Source of the DNA: Halobacillus dabanensis
GTDB taxonomy: Bacteria; Bacillota; Bacilli; Bacillales; Halobacillaceae
NCBI RefSeq assembly: GCF_900114165.1
Contig: NZ_FOSB01000008.1
Coordinates: forward strand, 122,217-186,216
Length of the DNA: 64,000 bases
Direction: 5' to 3'
Part shown: positions 51,306-60,849 of the stretch, in pieces
How the letters are laid out: each line of letters begins with the position of its first letter
Numbering within the stretch: the stretch's first letter is position 1
Notes under the pieces: model-generated
The model's input: only the letters and a program-made list of their open reading frames with translations
Told to the model about the DNA's origin: nothing
Databases searched by the model: none
Program-made: the position numbers and the translations under genes

Positions 51306-52611
51306 GAATGTATGCATGTTTGTATGGAACCATTTTACGAACGATGCTAGAGTCCTTCGTGAATGCACAGCACTTTCAGAACAAGATTATAAAGTAGATT
51401 TAATATGCATTCATGACCCTAAAGACGAGGGTCTCCCCATGTATGAAGAACGTGATGAAAACTTCCGAGTTTTTCGTGTGCGGAGGTATCCGGTACTATT
51501 ACAATTTATGCAAAAGGCTTATCGGTTCATAATGGGGAATAGACTTTTAGCCATACTTGCCTTTTTGGTTTGGCTCGTGTGTATGTACACAAGTCCAGTT
51601 TTTATTGGAACTCTTACAGCTCTTTCCTTTGCCTTACTTAAAACAAAAGTTAGAGTAGTTTGGATTAGAGGAAGTATCATCCTTCGTATGATATTAAGAG
51701 GTTATCAACGGAATTATTCAATCTATCATTCTAATGATCTTAATACCCTTCCTCAAGGATATATATGCTCGAAATTGCGTTTTAATAGAAAAAAACTTGT
51801 TTACGACTCTCATGAAGTACAAACAAGCAGAACAGGTTATGAAAGTGAATACCATGCAAAGTTGGAAGCTTTCCTCATATCTAAGATCGATTCCATGATT
51901 GTTGAGAATCATACACGTGCAAAGTATAACGAAGATCTATATGGGTTTTATCCGAATGTAGTACACAATTACCCAATTAAACTAGAATCTAAACACTCAC
52001 AAGAGAAAGCTCCCTTACATGAGATGCTTGATTTGCCTGATGATGAAAAAATTCTTTTGTATCAAGGTGGCATTCAAACCGGAAGAGGACTTGATAAATT
52101 AGTGAAAGCCATGTCACTCATAGAAGAAGGGACGCTTGTCTTCATAGGAGATGGAAAGATTAAACCTCAACTTAAAAAGATGGTTCAAGAAATGGAAGTG
52201 GAAGATAGAGTGAAATTTCTTCCTAAAGTCCCGTTGTCGGACCTGCCTAGTTATACAAGAAATGCTTATATTGGGTTTCAGGTATTAAATAATGTGTGTT
52301 TCAATCATTATTCGGCATCTTCAAACAAATTATTTGAATATATGATGAGTGGAATACCGATTGTGGCCTGTAGTTTTCCTGAAGTAGAAAGAGTTGTCAA
52401 AGGCGAAAGAGTGGGCATTTGTGTAGATTCTCATGATTACAAATCAATCGGAGTAGCTGTAAATCATATATTAGCAAATGAACAATTAAGAAATAAATTA
52501 TCTAAGAATTGTTATGATGCAAGCTTAAAGTATAACTGGGAAGAAGAGAAATATTCATTGCTAGAGGTATATCACATGAATACAAAAAGCTTGCTAGCAG
52601 AAGGAGTGTAG
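51298..52611 (+). CDS. GT4-like glycosyltransferase with membrane segment
   Basis: A 437-aa protein. The opening CMFVWNHFTNDARVLREC is typical of GT-B enzymes of this operon type. A hydrophobic stretch at about 80-115 (LLAILAFLVWLVCMYTSPVF) suggests membrane association. YHSNDLNTLPQGYI and LVYDSHEVQTSRTGYES belong to the acceptor half; ILLYQGGIQTGRGLDKLVKA and the C-terminal SASSNKLFEYMMSGIPIVAC belong to the donor half. Coupled to the upstream GT4 by overlap and followed 3 nt later by the coiled-coil gene. Sugar specificity cannot be told. Confidence 0.82.
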   Translation: MNKNVCMFVWNHFTNDARVLRECTALSEQDYKVDLICIHDPKDEGLPMYEERDENFRVFRVRRYPVLLQFMQKAYRFIMGNRLLAILAFLVWLVCMYTSPVFIGTLTALSFALLKTKVRVVWIRGSIILRMILRGYQRNYSIYHSNDLNTLPQGYICSKLRFNRKKLVYDSHEVQTSRTGYESEYHAKLEAFLISKIDSMIVENHTRAKYNEDLYGFYPNVVHNYPIKLESKHSQEKAPLHEMLDLPDDEKILLYQGGIQTGRGLDKLVKAMSLIEEGTLVFIGDGKIKPQLKKMVQEMEVEDRVKFLPKVPLSDLPSYTRNAYIGFQVLNNVCFNHYSASSNKLFEYMMSGIPIVACSFPEVERVVKGERVGICVDSHDYKSIGVAVNHILANEQLRNKLSKNCYDASLKYNWEEEKYSLLEVYHMNTKSLLAEGV

Positions 52612-52614
52612 CAA

Positions 52615-53559
52615 ATGGTTCAGGTTTATGAAAGGGAAGTAAAGCAACAAACAAAAGATCAACCTTTAACAACTAACCCAGTTGCATGGTTGAAAGAGCA
52701 TATTACAGGACCTTACGTATTAGAGTCCAGCCTATCTGCCCGTGATTTAGAACACCAGAAAAACACTGCACCATGGTTAATGGATGCTTTACAAGTAAAT
52801 ATGGAATTTAATTCGAATGTCGCTTTTTCGAAGACCGTAAATTTTATAGAGCCAGATGTTTTAGATGGAAATTTTAATACAATTGTTATTCAAGAAAACT
52901 TGTTAACCATAGCGGAAAATAAGGATTCCATTAAAAACGTCATCGATAGAATATGGTCTGAAAATGGAAAACTGATATTACTTACAACTGAACCAAACAG
53001 GGAAACTGTTCACGAGCGAATGTACTTAATTAATCAACTCATTTCAGAGTTTTCCCTAGGTCGACTAGTCGATTGTTTTGTATCCTCCGATTGGGCGGGA
53101 ATTGTTTTTGCGAATGAAAATAGTGCACAAGATACTAATTATGTATCATCTATAATAAAAAATTCACTAAATAAAGAGAATGAACTTATCTATAAGGTCC
53201 GTCAATTAGAGAATTATATAGAGGATTTGCAACAGGAAAAAATTTCACATAATGATCTTGCAAAGTTAATAAAAAAACAAGCAACTGTCGTTGATAAAAT
53301 TAAACAGAATCAGGAGAAAGATAAACCTCGAAATACTAAATCAAAAGACGTTCAACGATTAACCCAGCAACTAATCAAAGAAAAAGAGCAAAAAGTTAAA
53401 TTGAAAGAACAAATAATTCAGATGTTCAAGAAGGAAGCTCTGCTGTTGAAATCGCACAGAAAGTTGATAAAGCGCTATGAATCGTTGAGTACCTCTAAAT
53501 TAGGAAGAATGACTATTGCATATTGGAAATTTATCAACCGTATAAAGCGAGGTAAATAA
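52615..53559 (+). CDS. Unknown protein: degenerate methyltransferase-like plus coiled coil
   Basis: A 314-aa cytosolic protein I cannot name. Residues 30-170 look like a reduced Rossmann fold of the class I methyltransferase type (FNTIVIQENLLTIAENKDSI then IWSENGKLILLTTEPN), but without a clear SAM-binding glycine motif. Residues 180-285 are a long coiled coil (KENELIYKVRQLENYIEDLQ; LTQQLIKEKEQKVKLKEQII), ending in a basic tail (YWKFINRIKRGK). It sits between glycosyltransferases with gaps of 3 and 2 nt. Resembles scaffolds that set chain length, such as the coiled-coil part of WbdD, but this comparison is inference. Confidence 0.6.
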   Translation: MVQVYEREVKQQTKDQPLTTNPVAWLKEHITGPYVLESSLSARDLEHQKNTAPWLMDALQVNMEFNSNVAFSKTVNFIEPDVLDGNFNTIVIQENLLTIAENKDSIKNVIDRIWSENGKLILLTTEPNRETVHERMYLINQLISEFSLGRLVDCFVSSDWAGIVFANENSAQDTNYVSSIIKNSLNKENELIYKVRQLENYIEDLQQEKISHNDLAKLIKKQATVVDKIKQNQEKDKPRNTKSKDVQRLTQQLIKEKEQKVKLKEQIIQMFKKEALLLKSHRKLIKRYESLSTSKLGRMTIAYWKFINRIKRGK

Positions 53560-53561
53560 CT

Positions 53562-56261
53562 ATGAATATCGTCAGTATTGACAAGAGATTAAAGTCGATA
53601 GAAAGAGAACAGAAAACATTACAACTTTCCATAAATCAAGAGTATAAAGAAATTACAAACTTAAAGAGTGGGACAGTTCCTCAAGAAAATAAAAAAGAAA
53701 CATCAAAATCTGTAGATTCAACAAATGACAAAACGAAAGATTATTTGGATTATAGAAAGAGAACAGCAGATGAAAAGTATTTTTCACGTATTAAGCAATT
53801 GATTACAGATATACCAGATAGTAATGGGAGTAAGTTCTTTACTAAGAGAAACGTGAATGTCGGCATCGTGGCTGATGAATTTTTGTATCATTCGTTTAAA
53901 GATGTTGCTAACTTCAATTATTTAACTGCCAAAAATTATAAAAAATACAAGGGAAAGTTAGATATCTTTTTCGTTGCAACTACTTGGAAGGGTCTTAATA
54001 GGGAATGGCGTGGAGTAGCCAACTCAAAATCGAATAGGCGTAAAGAACTCTATGAAATGATAGATTTCTTTAAACAAGATGGAGTCAAGATTGTTTTCTA
54101 TTCTAAAGAAGATCCTGTTAACTATGACCGTTTCATAGACATAGCCAAAAAATGTGATCACATTTTTACCACGGCGAAAGAAGTTGTTGATGATTACAAA
54201 AATGAATGTAAAAACGAAAATGTTCATATTCTTGAATTTGGAGTAAACCCTTTATACCATAACCCTGTTGGAATGAAGAGTGTGAAGAAATTCAAAGATG
54301 TATTCTTTGCCGGCTCATGGTTGAATAAGTATCCAGAACGTCAAAAGGAAACCATTACTATATTTGATGGCGTGGTGGACTCGGGACGTGATTTAAAAAT
54401 CATTGATCGTAATTATACTATTGATCATCCTGATTACTTTTTTCCGCGGAAATATGTGAAGTATATTTCGCCAGCCATACCGCATGACTATCTGCAAAAA
54501 ATTCATAAACTCTATGATTGGGCAATAAACCTTAATTCAATTAAATATAGTGAAACAATGTTTGCAAACCGTATTTATGAATTGCAAGCCATTGGTAACG
54601 TAATTTTGTCTAATTATAGTGTTGGAGTTAACAATAAATTTCCTAACGTATTCATGGTTCATAATAAACGAGAAGCGACTGAAATTCTTACAAAGATGCC
54701 TGATGAAGAAGTGTATCAGCATCAAATTAACGGGATTAGAAATGTAATGTCAAACCATACAACATTTGATCGATTTGATGATTTATTAGCGAAGGTGGGT
54801 CTGGCTGGAAAGACGCAGGACCCAACGAAGAAGGTCTTAGTAGTTGCTGATAAGATTACAGGGAGTACTAAGGATATATTTGAATTACAAACATACCCTC
54901 ATAAACACTTAGTTGCTTTGGATTCTTTGACAGAGGAATTCAAAGAACAATTTGATATGATTACTTTCATCGATGGAAATCGACATTACGGAGATCATTA
55001 TTTAGAAGATATGGTAAACGGCTTTAAATATACTAATAGTGATTATGTCACTAAAGATGTGTTTTATGATCGTGATCAATTATCAGAAGGTGTAGAGCAT
55101 GATTTTGTTTCCATTGTAAAAGACAAATATCAAACGGTTTTCTGGAGTGATTCCTTTAGATTAGAAGATTTGGTGAACCTTGGTAAGAATGAACAGGTAC
55201 CCAACGGTTACTCTATTGATCACTTTGAGTATAATTCTATAAATCATGTAGTTGAGAATCCCACTACGCAAAAAAACTATGACGTGACGGTCATTGTACC
55301 TGTTTACAATAATGGTAAACACCTTCTAAATAAGTGTTTCCAATCTTTAAAAAGAAGCAGTATTTTTGATCAAATGGAAATTCTCTTAATCGATGATGGA
55401 TCCACAGACCCGGAAACAATCAGGGCAACAAGACGTTTATATGAAGGTTTCGAAAATGTGAACTTATACAGATTTGATGGTAGTGGCAGTGGAAGTGCAT
55501 CAAGGCCAAGAAATAAAGGGGTACAACTTGCAACTGCACCTTATGTAACCTATTTGGATCCAGATAACGAAGCAGTGAATGACGGTTATGCAGAATTATA
55601 CTCAATGATGAAACAAGATGATGAGCTTGATATCGTTATGGGGAATATGATTAAACTGGATAATGAGCGTCGGAGCAATTTTGATTATTATAAAATTGTC
55701 ACAAATTGTTTGAACAGTGAAGAGGTCATTGATCCAAAAGAGTTCTTGAAGGCTGTAAATATGCGTGCTCATAGTATTCAAACAATGTTGATGAAGAAAG
55801 AACTTATTATCGATCATGGCCTTGAAATGGTAGAAAGTGCTGCAGGGCAGGACACGATGTTCTTCCAAGAATTAATGCTCAACTCTAAGAAAACCAAAGT
55901 AATAAATTTAACGATTCATATTTATTATGCTGCGGTTGCTGGGTCAGTAACAAACACTATCTCAAAGAAATTTTTTGAGAAATATTTGATATTAGAAAAA
56001 GAACGCTTGCCATTTTTGGTAAGGTATGAGCTTCTAGATACCTATATGGACAAAAGATTTACGTTTTACTTCAAGAATTGGTATCTTAAAAGACTAAATA
56101 GAATATCAGAAGTGGATCAAAAAGATTCTATAGACACTCTTTATAAAATATATGACTTATACCGTAAGCATTTGGATAATAAGGATGAAAGATTCAAGGA
56201 ATTTGAAGACTTGTACAGCAAAGGGGACTATGAAGGAATCATAAAAAATCTGTCTAGCTAG
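53562..56261 (+). CDS. Two-domain glycosyltransferase: CgeB-like GT-B plus GT2
   Basis: An 899-aa cytosolic protein. A short N-terminal coiled coil comes first (about 1-50), then a CgeB/glyco_trans_1_2-like GT-B domain at about 95-410 (VNVGIVADEFLYHSFKDVAN, VFFAGSWLNKYPERQKE, and SETMFANRIYELQAIGNVIL). A degenerate linker domain follows. The GT2 (GT-A) domain at about 570-800 has DVTVIVPVYNNGKHLLNKC, the DxD-like EILLIDDGSTDPET, and RPRNKGVQLATAPYVTYLDPDNE. Such bifunctional enzymes often add two sugars in turn, or act as polymerases. It starts 2 nt after the coiled-coil gene and ends 2 nt before the next frame's GTG. Confidence 0.85.
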   Translation: MNIVSIDKRLKSIEREQKTLQLSINQEYKEITNLKSGTVPQENKKETSKSVDSTNDKTKDYLDYRKRTADEKYFSRIKQLITDIPDSNGSKFFTKRNVNVGIVADEFLYHSFKDVANFNYLTAKNYKKYKGKLDIFFVATTWKGLNREWRGVANSKSNRRKELYEMIDFFKQDGVKIVFYSKEDPVNYDRFIDIAKKCDHIFTTAKEVVDDYKNECKNENVHILEFGVNPLYHNPVGMKSVKKFKDVFFAGSWLNKYPERQKETITIFDGVVDSGRDLKIIDRNYTIDHPDYFFPRKYVKYISPAIPHDYLQKIHKLYDWAINLNSIKYSETMFANRIYELQAIGNVILSNYSVGVNNKFPNVFMVHNKREATEILTKMPDEEVYQHQINGIRNVMSNHTTFDRFDDLLAKVGLAGKTQDPTKKVLVVADKITGSTKDIFELQTYPHKHLVALDSLTEEFKEQFDMITFIDGNRHYGDHYLEDMVNGFKYTNSDYVTKDVFYDRDQLSEGVEHDFVSIVKDKYQTVFWSDSFRLEDLVNLGKNEQVPNGYSIDHFEYNSINHVVENPTTQKNYDVTVIVPVYNNGKHLLNKCFQSLKRSSIFDQMEILLIDDGSTDPETIRATRRLYEGFENVNLYRFDGSGSGSASRPRNKGVQLATAPYVTYLDPDNEAVNDGYAELYSMMKQDDELDIVMGNMIKLDNERRSNFDYYKIVTNCLNSEEVIDPKEFLKAVNMRAHSIQTMLMKKELIIDHGLEMVESAAGQDTMFFQELMLNSKKTKVINLTIHIYYAAVAGSVTNTISKKFFEKYLILEKERLPFLVRYELLDTYMDKRFTFYFKNWYLKRLNRISEVDQKDSIDTLYKIYDLYRKHLDNKDERFKEFEDLYSKGDYEGIIKNLSS

Positions 56262-56272
56262 AGGTGGGAATA

Positions 56273-58738
56273 TTGTCAGAAAATTATCAAATGCTTGAAT
56301 TGAATTTTGAAGATTTGGGAAAAACGAACTTTTTCACTGACGAACCAACTATTTTCAGAGTGATGAAAGATGGAGTACCTTTTGAATTCCTCGTACGCCT
56401 TCGTGAAACTTCTGAACGTTTACTAATTATGAATAATGGCGCTTACAACGCTGAAAAGAATAATCCCCCTATATTTCAGAGACATTCATGGATGAATAAG
56501 ATTATAGGCTCTGTGATTATAGTAAGTGATCCTACATTATATTTAGGTAAAATCAATCTAGGATGGGGACAAGGAACAAAAGAGCGATTTTATTTAAAAG
56601 AGATTGCGAATATATTAAATAGAATTTTATCGAAAGTGAACTATGAACCTGATAAAGTACAATTTTATGGAAGTTCCGCAGGTGGGTTTATGTCAATGTA
56701 TTTAGCTACATTAGTTGAGGGTTCTACTGCTATAGTAAATAACCCACAAATTGATGTAAGCAAATACTATAAACAACATGTTGAAGCCATGTACAAGTGT
56801 TCGTATCCACAAATGGACAGAGACGAAATTACCCAAGAATATAAGGTGCGGTTATCCCTAGTAGAACTCTTCAAGGAATATGATTATATTCCTAAGATAT
56901 ACTATCTGCAAAATCTTGCTTGTAAACATGATGTTAGTAATCATTTATTGGCTTTGTTAGAAGGTATAAAAAATAGAAAAGATAAAAATCATATTTTGTT
57001 TAATTTTTATCACAATGAACAGGAAGGACACCTTCCTAAAGGAAAAGAAGATACTTTGCATGTATTGAATGAAACTCCTTCCCAATGTTCTTTTATCAAG
57101 TTGAATTCTTTAGAGACGTCCCAGCTTATTAAAATTACTAATGTTAATAGAAAGTCAACAGATATAGGAAACCAAATATTAAGAAATAACTTCTTTATAA
57201 AGAATGGTTTAGATTCAATAGATTTTTCTGAAGGGATAAATTGGGATTATGAGCATGGTGCTAGTGGAAACACTTATCAGTTGTATTTACAGTCTCTAAA
57301 CGTCCTCAGTTACTTGCTAAACGCTTTTGAACAATCTTCAAACCTCAAGTATTTGTTAAAAGCCCATGAAATTACTGAGTCGTGGATAGCATATAACGAT
57401 AAAGATCCAGATAATTCTATGCTTTGGTATGATCATCCGACGGCATATAGAGCACATAATCTAGTTTACTTTTTGGTTCTCTCTCAAAAGCATATTCATT
57501 TAGACACAAAGAAGTATGCTAAGCTAGTGGAGAAGCATGCTGAATATTTAATGTCTGATGATAATTACAGAAAGAATAATCACGGTATTATGATGGATAG
57601 AGCTTTGATTTTGTTAGGTATAGTAATGAAACATCCTAATTCAGCTAATTGGATTCAAAAAGGGATTTGGCGTCTAAAGGATACATTTTACTCTAGTTAC
57701 AGCCATCAAGGTGTGCATCTCGAAAATAGTCCGGAGTACCATCGAATTGTTGAAACTCTCTATCGTTCAACCGAGCAGTTTCTAAAGAAAAACCAGTTGA
57801 CACTCGGAAAAGATTTAATTGACTTACTGGGGTTATCTAACGATTATTATAAATATATAACGAAACCAGATGGGTTTATGCCTCTAATTGGTGATTCGGG
57901 AAAATTAGCTGTAAAAGGGACGGAAAAGAAATTTGATAGCTTTCATGATCAGACAGCTGGTATAACTATTATGCAGGAAAAATTCGGGAAGGAAGATAAG
58001 CAATCCACTTGGCTATCATTTGTTAGTGGTTACGAAACAATTACACATAAACATTTTGATGACCTTTCTATCTCCCTATTTTACAATGGCAGCGATATAC
58101 TAGTTGATTCCGGAAAATATAGTTATGGAAAATCAAAGATAAGAGGTTACGTTAAATCACCTAATGCTCATTCTATATTGTCTTTAAGGAATAAGCGGTA
58201 TAAATTGGATGAGTCGAAGGGCCAAAAAACAATTGCTACATCATCTTTTATGACGAATAACCGCTTAGATATAGTAAAAGGGCATAATAATGCTTACCCT
58301 GGCGTTAAGCTGGAAAGAACAGTTTTGTTCTTCAAACCTCATATTGTTGTAATTGTCGATGAGATTGATAGTGATAAACAAAGAGATTTTTCTCAGCTAT
58401 TCAATTTAGCACCAAATATTGAAATCTTAGAGCAGTCACCGAGGAAAGTGAAACTTAAATCAGATAAGGATCTAATAGAAATGGAACAATACACTCCTTA
58501 TGATGAATTGCTTATCCATGAGGGAAACTTAGATGAACCACGCGCTTTAATAGCAGAAAAATTCGGCAAGGTCATAGAGACCAAACAGCTGGAATTTATC
58601 AAAAAGTGTAAAAAAGGTCACCTTTTAACTGTCTTTAAATTAGGAGAAGATTCTATAAATGAATTTCACTCAGCAAAATATAAAGCTGGAAAACTTACCA
58701 TTGATTTATTAAACGATACAGTAAGTACATTTATTTAA
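56273..58738 (+). CDS. Fusion of alpha/beta-hydrolase-like domain and heparinase II/III-like lyase
   Basis: An 821-aa protein with no signal peptide. The N-terminal half (about 1-275) looks like an alpha/beta hydrolase, with nucleophile elbow FYGSSAGGFMSMYLA and oxyanion-type NNGAYNAEKN. The C-terminal half (about 310-821) matches heparinase II/III-type polysaccharide lyases: HLENSPEYHRIVETLYRS (Asn, Tyr and His of the active site), KPDGFMPLIGDSGK, THKHFDDLSISLFYNGSDIL, and VDSGKYSYGKSKIRGYVKS. Lyases of this group cut next to uronic acids. TTG 56273 is 5 nt behind GGTGGGA; GTG 56264 lies on that site. The next gene makes a uronic-acid nucleotide sugar, which fits. Location in the cytosol would be unusual. 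Confidence 0.82.
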   Translation: MSENYQMLELNFEDLGKTNFFTDEPTIFRVMKDGVPFEFLVRLRETSERLLIMNNGAYNAEKNNPPIFQRHSWMNKIIGSVIIVSDPTLYLGKINLGWGQGTKERFYLKEIANILNRILSKVNYEPDKVQFYGSSAGGFMSMYLATLVEGSTAIVNNPQIDVSKYYKQHVEAMYKCSYPQMDRDEITQEYKVRLSLVELFKEYDYIPKIYYLQNLACKHDVSNHLLALLEGIKNRKDKNHILFNFYHNEQEGHLPKGKEDTLHVLNETPSQCSFIKLNSLETSQLIKITNVNRKSTDIGNQILRNNFFIKNGLDSIDFSEGINWDYEHGASGNTYQLYLQSLNVLSYLLNAFEQSSNLKYLLKAHEITESWIAYNDKDPDNSMLWYDHPTAYRAHNLVYFLVLSQKHIHLDTKKYAKLVEKHAEYLMSDDNYRKNNHGIMMDRALILLGIVMKHPNSANWIQKGIWRLKDTFYSSYSHQGVHLENSPEYHRIVETLYRSTEQFLKKNQLTLGKDLIDLLGLSNDYYKYITKPDGFMPLIGDSGKLAVKGTEKKFDSFHDQTAGITIMQEKFGKEDKQSTWLSFVSGYETITHKHFDDLSISLFYNGSDILVDSGKYSYGKSKIRGYVKSPNAHSILSLRNKRYKLDESKGQKTIATSSFMTNNRLDIVKGHNNAYPGVKLERTVLFFKPHIVVIVDEIDSDKQRDFSQLFNLAPNIEILEQSPRKVKLKSDKDLIEMEQYTPYDELLIHEGNLDEPRALIAEKFGKVIETKQLEFIKKCKKGHLLTVFKLGEDSINEFHSAKYKAGKLTIDLLNDTVSTFI

Positions 58739-58753
58739 GAGGGAGGAATTATA

Positions 58754-60034
58754 ATGAAATTAACTACAATTGGTCTAGGATATATCGGGTTACCAACATC
58801 TGTAATGTTTGCGAAATACGGGGTGAACGTAGTTGGTGTAGATGTAAGTGAAAGAGTAGTTGAATCACTGAATAATGGGAAGATCCATATCGAAGAGCCC
58901 GGCTTACAAGAGACTTTGACTGAAGTAGTGGAGGCAGGCAAGTTCAGTGCCTCTTTACAACCGGAGAAAGCTGATGCATTCATCATCGCTGTCCCTACTC
59001 CTAATAATGATGATGAGCATAAATCTTGTGATTTAACATACGTGAAAGACGCAGTTAAGAATATACTTCCTTTTGTAGAAAAAGGAAATGTGTTAATCGT
59101 GGAATCCACGATTGAACCACGAACAATGGATGACCATATCAAACCATTAGTTGAAGAGGCTGGTTTTATTGTCGGGGAAGACATCTTTCTCGTGCATTGT
59201 CCAGAAAGAGTACTGCCAGGGCAGATTATGCACGAATTAATTTACAATAATCGTATTGTTGGTGGGATTACAGAAGCATGTACAGAAGCTGGAGCAGAAG
59301 TATATGAAACCTTTGTTGAAGGTGAAATTATTAAAACTCAGGCGAAGACGGCTGAAATGTCTAAGTTAATGGAAAATACTTACCGAGATGTAAACATTGC
59401 TCTAGCAAATGAATTAACTAAAATTTGTGATGAATTGGAAATAAATGCTCTCGATGTGATTGATATGGCTAATAAACATCCACGCGTGAACTTGCACACA
59501 CCAGGACCGGGTGTTGGTGGGCATTGCTTGGCAGTAGATCCATATTTCATCGTTTCAAAGGCTCCCGAAACAGCTAAATTGATTGATCAGGCACGTGCTG
59601 TCAATGTTTCTATGCCTGAATTTGTCATTGGCAATGTTCATAAACTGATGAAGAATGTGGATGGAAAAGTAGTTACAGTATTTGGTCTTGCTTATAAAGG
59701 AAATGTAGACGATATTCGTGAAAGTCCCGCAATGGAAATCTATGAAACTTTGAGGGAGCAAAGCACCTTTGAAGTACGTGCGTACGATCCTCACGTGGAT
59801 AAAGCCTTTGTGGAGAGTGACATAAAAGAAGCCGTCAAAGGTTCTGATTTAATCTTGCTATTAACTGATCATAATGAATTCAAAGAACTAGACTGGAATA
59901 TGCTAGAGGCGTTTATGAATAATACTCAAGTATTTGACACGAAGAACATAGTGAGGAACGTGAATGAAGAGGTAGCCTATATGAATTTCGGAAACCTTCA
60001 TCAATATAAGAAGAAAGCAACGGTCATGGCATGA
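58754..60034 (+). CDS. wecC: UDP-N-acetyl-D-mannosamine dehydrogenase (WecC family), copy 2
   Basis: A 426-aa paralogue of the enzyme at 8739. Motifs: TIGLGYIGLPTSVMFAKYG, VLIVESTIEPRTMDDH, HCPERVLPGQIM, MENTYRDVNIALANEL, the catalytic-Cys loop GPGVGGHCLAVDPYF, and FGLAYKGNVDDIRESP. It oxidises UDP-ManNAc to UDP-ManNAcA in the cytosol. RBS GAGGGAGG. Its end overlaps the ABC permease by 4 nt (ATGA), so the sugar is most likely for the polymer exported by that transporter. The two copies differ widely, so duplication is old or one was acquired. Confidence 0.9.
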   Translation: MKLTTIGLGYIGLPTSVMFAKYGVNVVGVDVSERVVESLNNGKIHIEEPGLQETLTEVVEAGKFSASLQPEKADAFIIAVPTPNNDDEHKSCDLTYVKDAVKNILPFVEKGNVLIVESTIEPRTMDDHIKPLVEEAGFIVGEDIFLVHCPERVLPGQIMHELIYNNRIVGGITEACTEAGAEVYETFVEGEIIKTQAKTAEMSKLMENTYRDVNIALANELTKICDELEINALDVIDMANKHPRVNLHTPGPGVGGHCLAVDPYFIVSKAPETAKLIDQARAVNVSMPEFVIGNVHKLMKNVDGKVVTVFGLAYKGNVDDIRESPAMEIYETLREQSTFEVRAYDPHVDKAFVESDIKEAVKGSDLILLLTDHNEFKELDWNMLEAFMNNTQVFDTKNIVRNVNEEVAYMNFGNLHQYKKKATVMA

Positions 60035-60834
60035 CACCTGCGCTTAGAATCATGAAGGAGCAACTAATAAATTTTCCACTGATACTAAGACTCGCCCTTT
60101 TTGAGATTAAAGGGAAATATCAAATGCACTACTTGGGTATTTTGTGGCAAATTATTAACCCAATGATTCAAGTCGGGGTTTATTGGTTCGTTTTTGGAGT
60201 TGGATTAAGACAAGGAGGGGCTGTAGGAGACACGCCCTTCATTGTCTATTTATTGCTAGGGATTGTTCCTTGGTTTTTTATATCACCTAGCATTGTACAA
60301 GGGTCAAATAGTATATACAGCAAAGTTAATCTTGTATCTAAAATGAATTTCCCAGTAAGCGTACTACCTTCTATAACTATATTAGGGAATGCGGTAAATT
60401 TTGCGTTCATGATGATTCTATTGTTCGCAGTGGTATTTGCTCACGGAATATACGGCGGTGTTTCCTTAATTCAACTTCCGTATTATTTGCTATGTATGTT
60501 TACATTCATGTATGCATTTACCCTATTTTCATCTACAATTTCTGCAATCATTCGCGATTATCAATTGCTAGTTCAATCTGTAATGAGGATGCTCTTCTTT
60601 GTAACACCCATTTTTTGGAGTATGGATAGTTTCCCTGAGAAACTACAAACGGTAATCAAACTAAACCCATTTGCTTATATTGTCAATGGTTTTCGGGATA
60701 CTTTTCTTGGAGGCGGCTGGTTTTATGAAGATTGGCGTTATATGCTATATTTTTGGTCAATAACCATACTAATATTATTGGTGGGTTCAACGTTGCATGA
60801 AAACTTTAAGAGTAAATTTGTAGATTACTTGTAA
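60031..60834 (+). CDS. tagG: Polysaccharide ABC transporter permease (TagG/Wzm-like)
   Basis: A 267-aa integral membrane protein with six hydrophobic segments of the ABC-2 type. Signatures: IKGKYQMHYLGILWQIINPM, YLLLGIVPWFFISPSIVQGS, RDYQLLVQSVMRMLFFVTPI, LNPFAYIVNGFRDTFLGG. It carries completed undecaprenyl-linked polymer across the membrane. Coupled by ATGA to wecC and 15 nt before the ATPase gene. B. subtilis TagG, Wzm and capsule exporters are all near relatives, so the cargo is set by context. Confidence 0.9.
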   Translation: MTPALRIMKEQLINFPLILRLALFEIKGKYQMHYLGILWQIINPMIQVGVYWFVFGVGLRQGGAVGDTPFIVYLLLGIVPWFFISPSIVQGSNSIYSKVNLVSKMNFPVSVLPSITILGNAVNFAFMMILLFAVVFAHGIYGGVSLIQLPYYLLCMFTFMYAFTLFSSTISAIIRDYQLLVQSVMRMLFFVTPIFWSMDSFPEKLQTVIKLNPFAYIVNGFRDTFLGGGWFYEDWRYMLYFWSITILILLVGSTLHENFKSKFVDYL

Positions 60835-60849
60835 TTTGGAGGCTTATGA

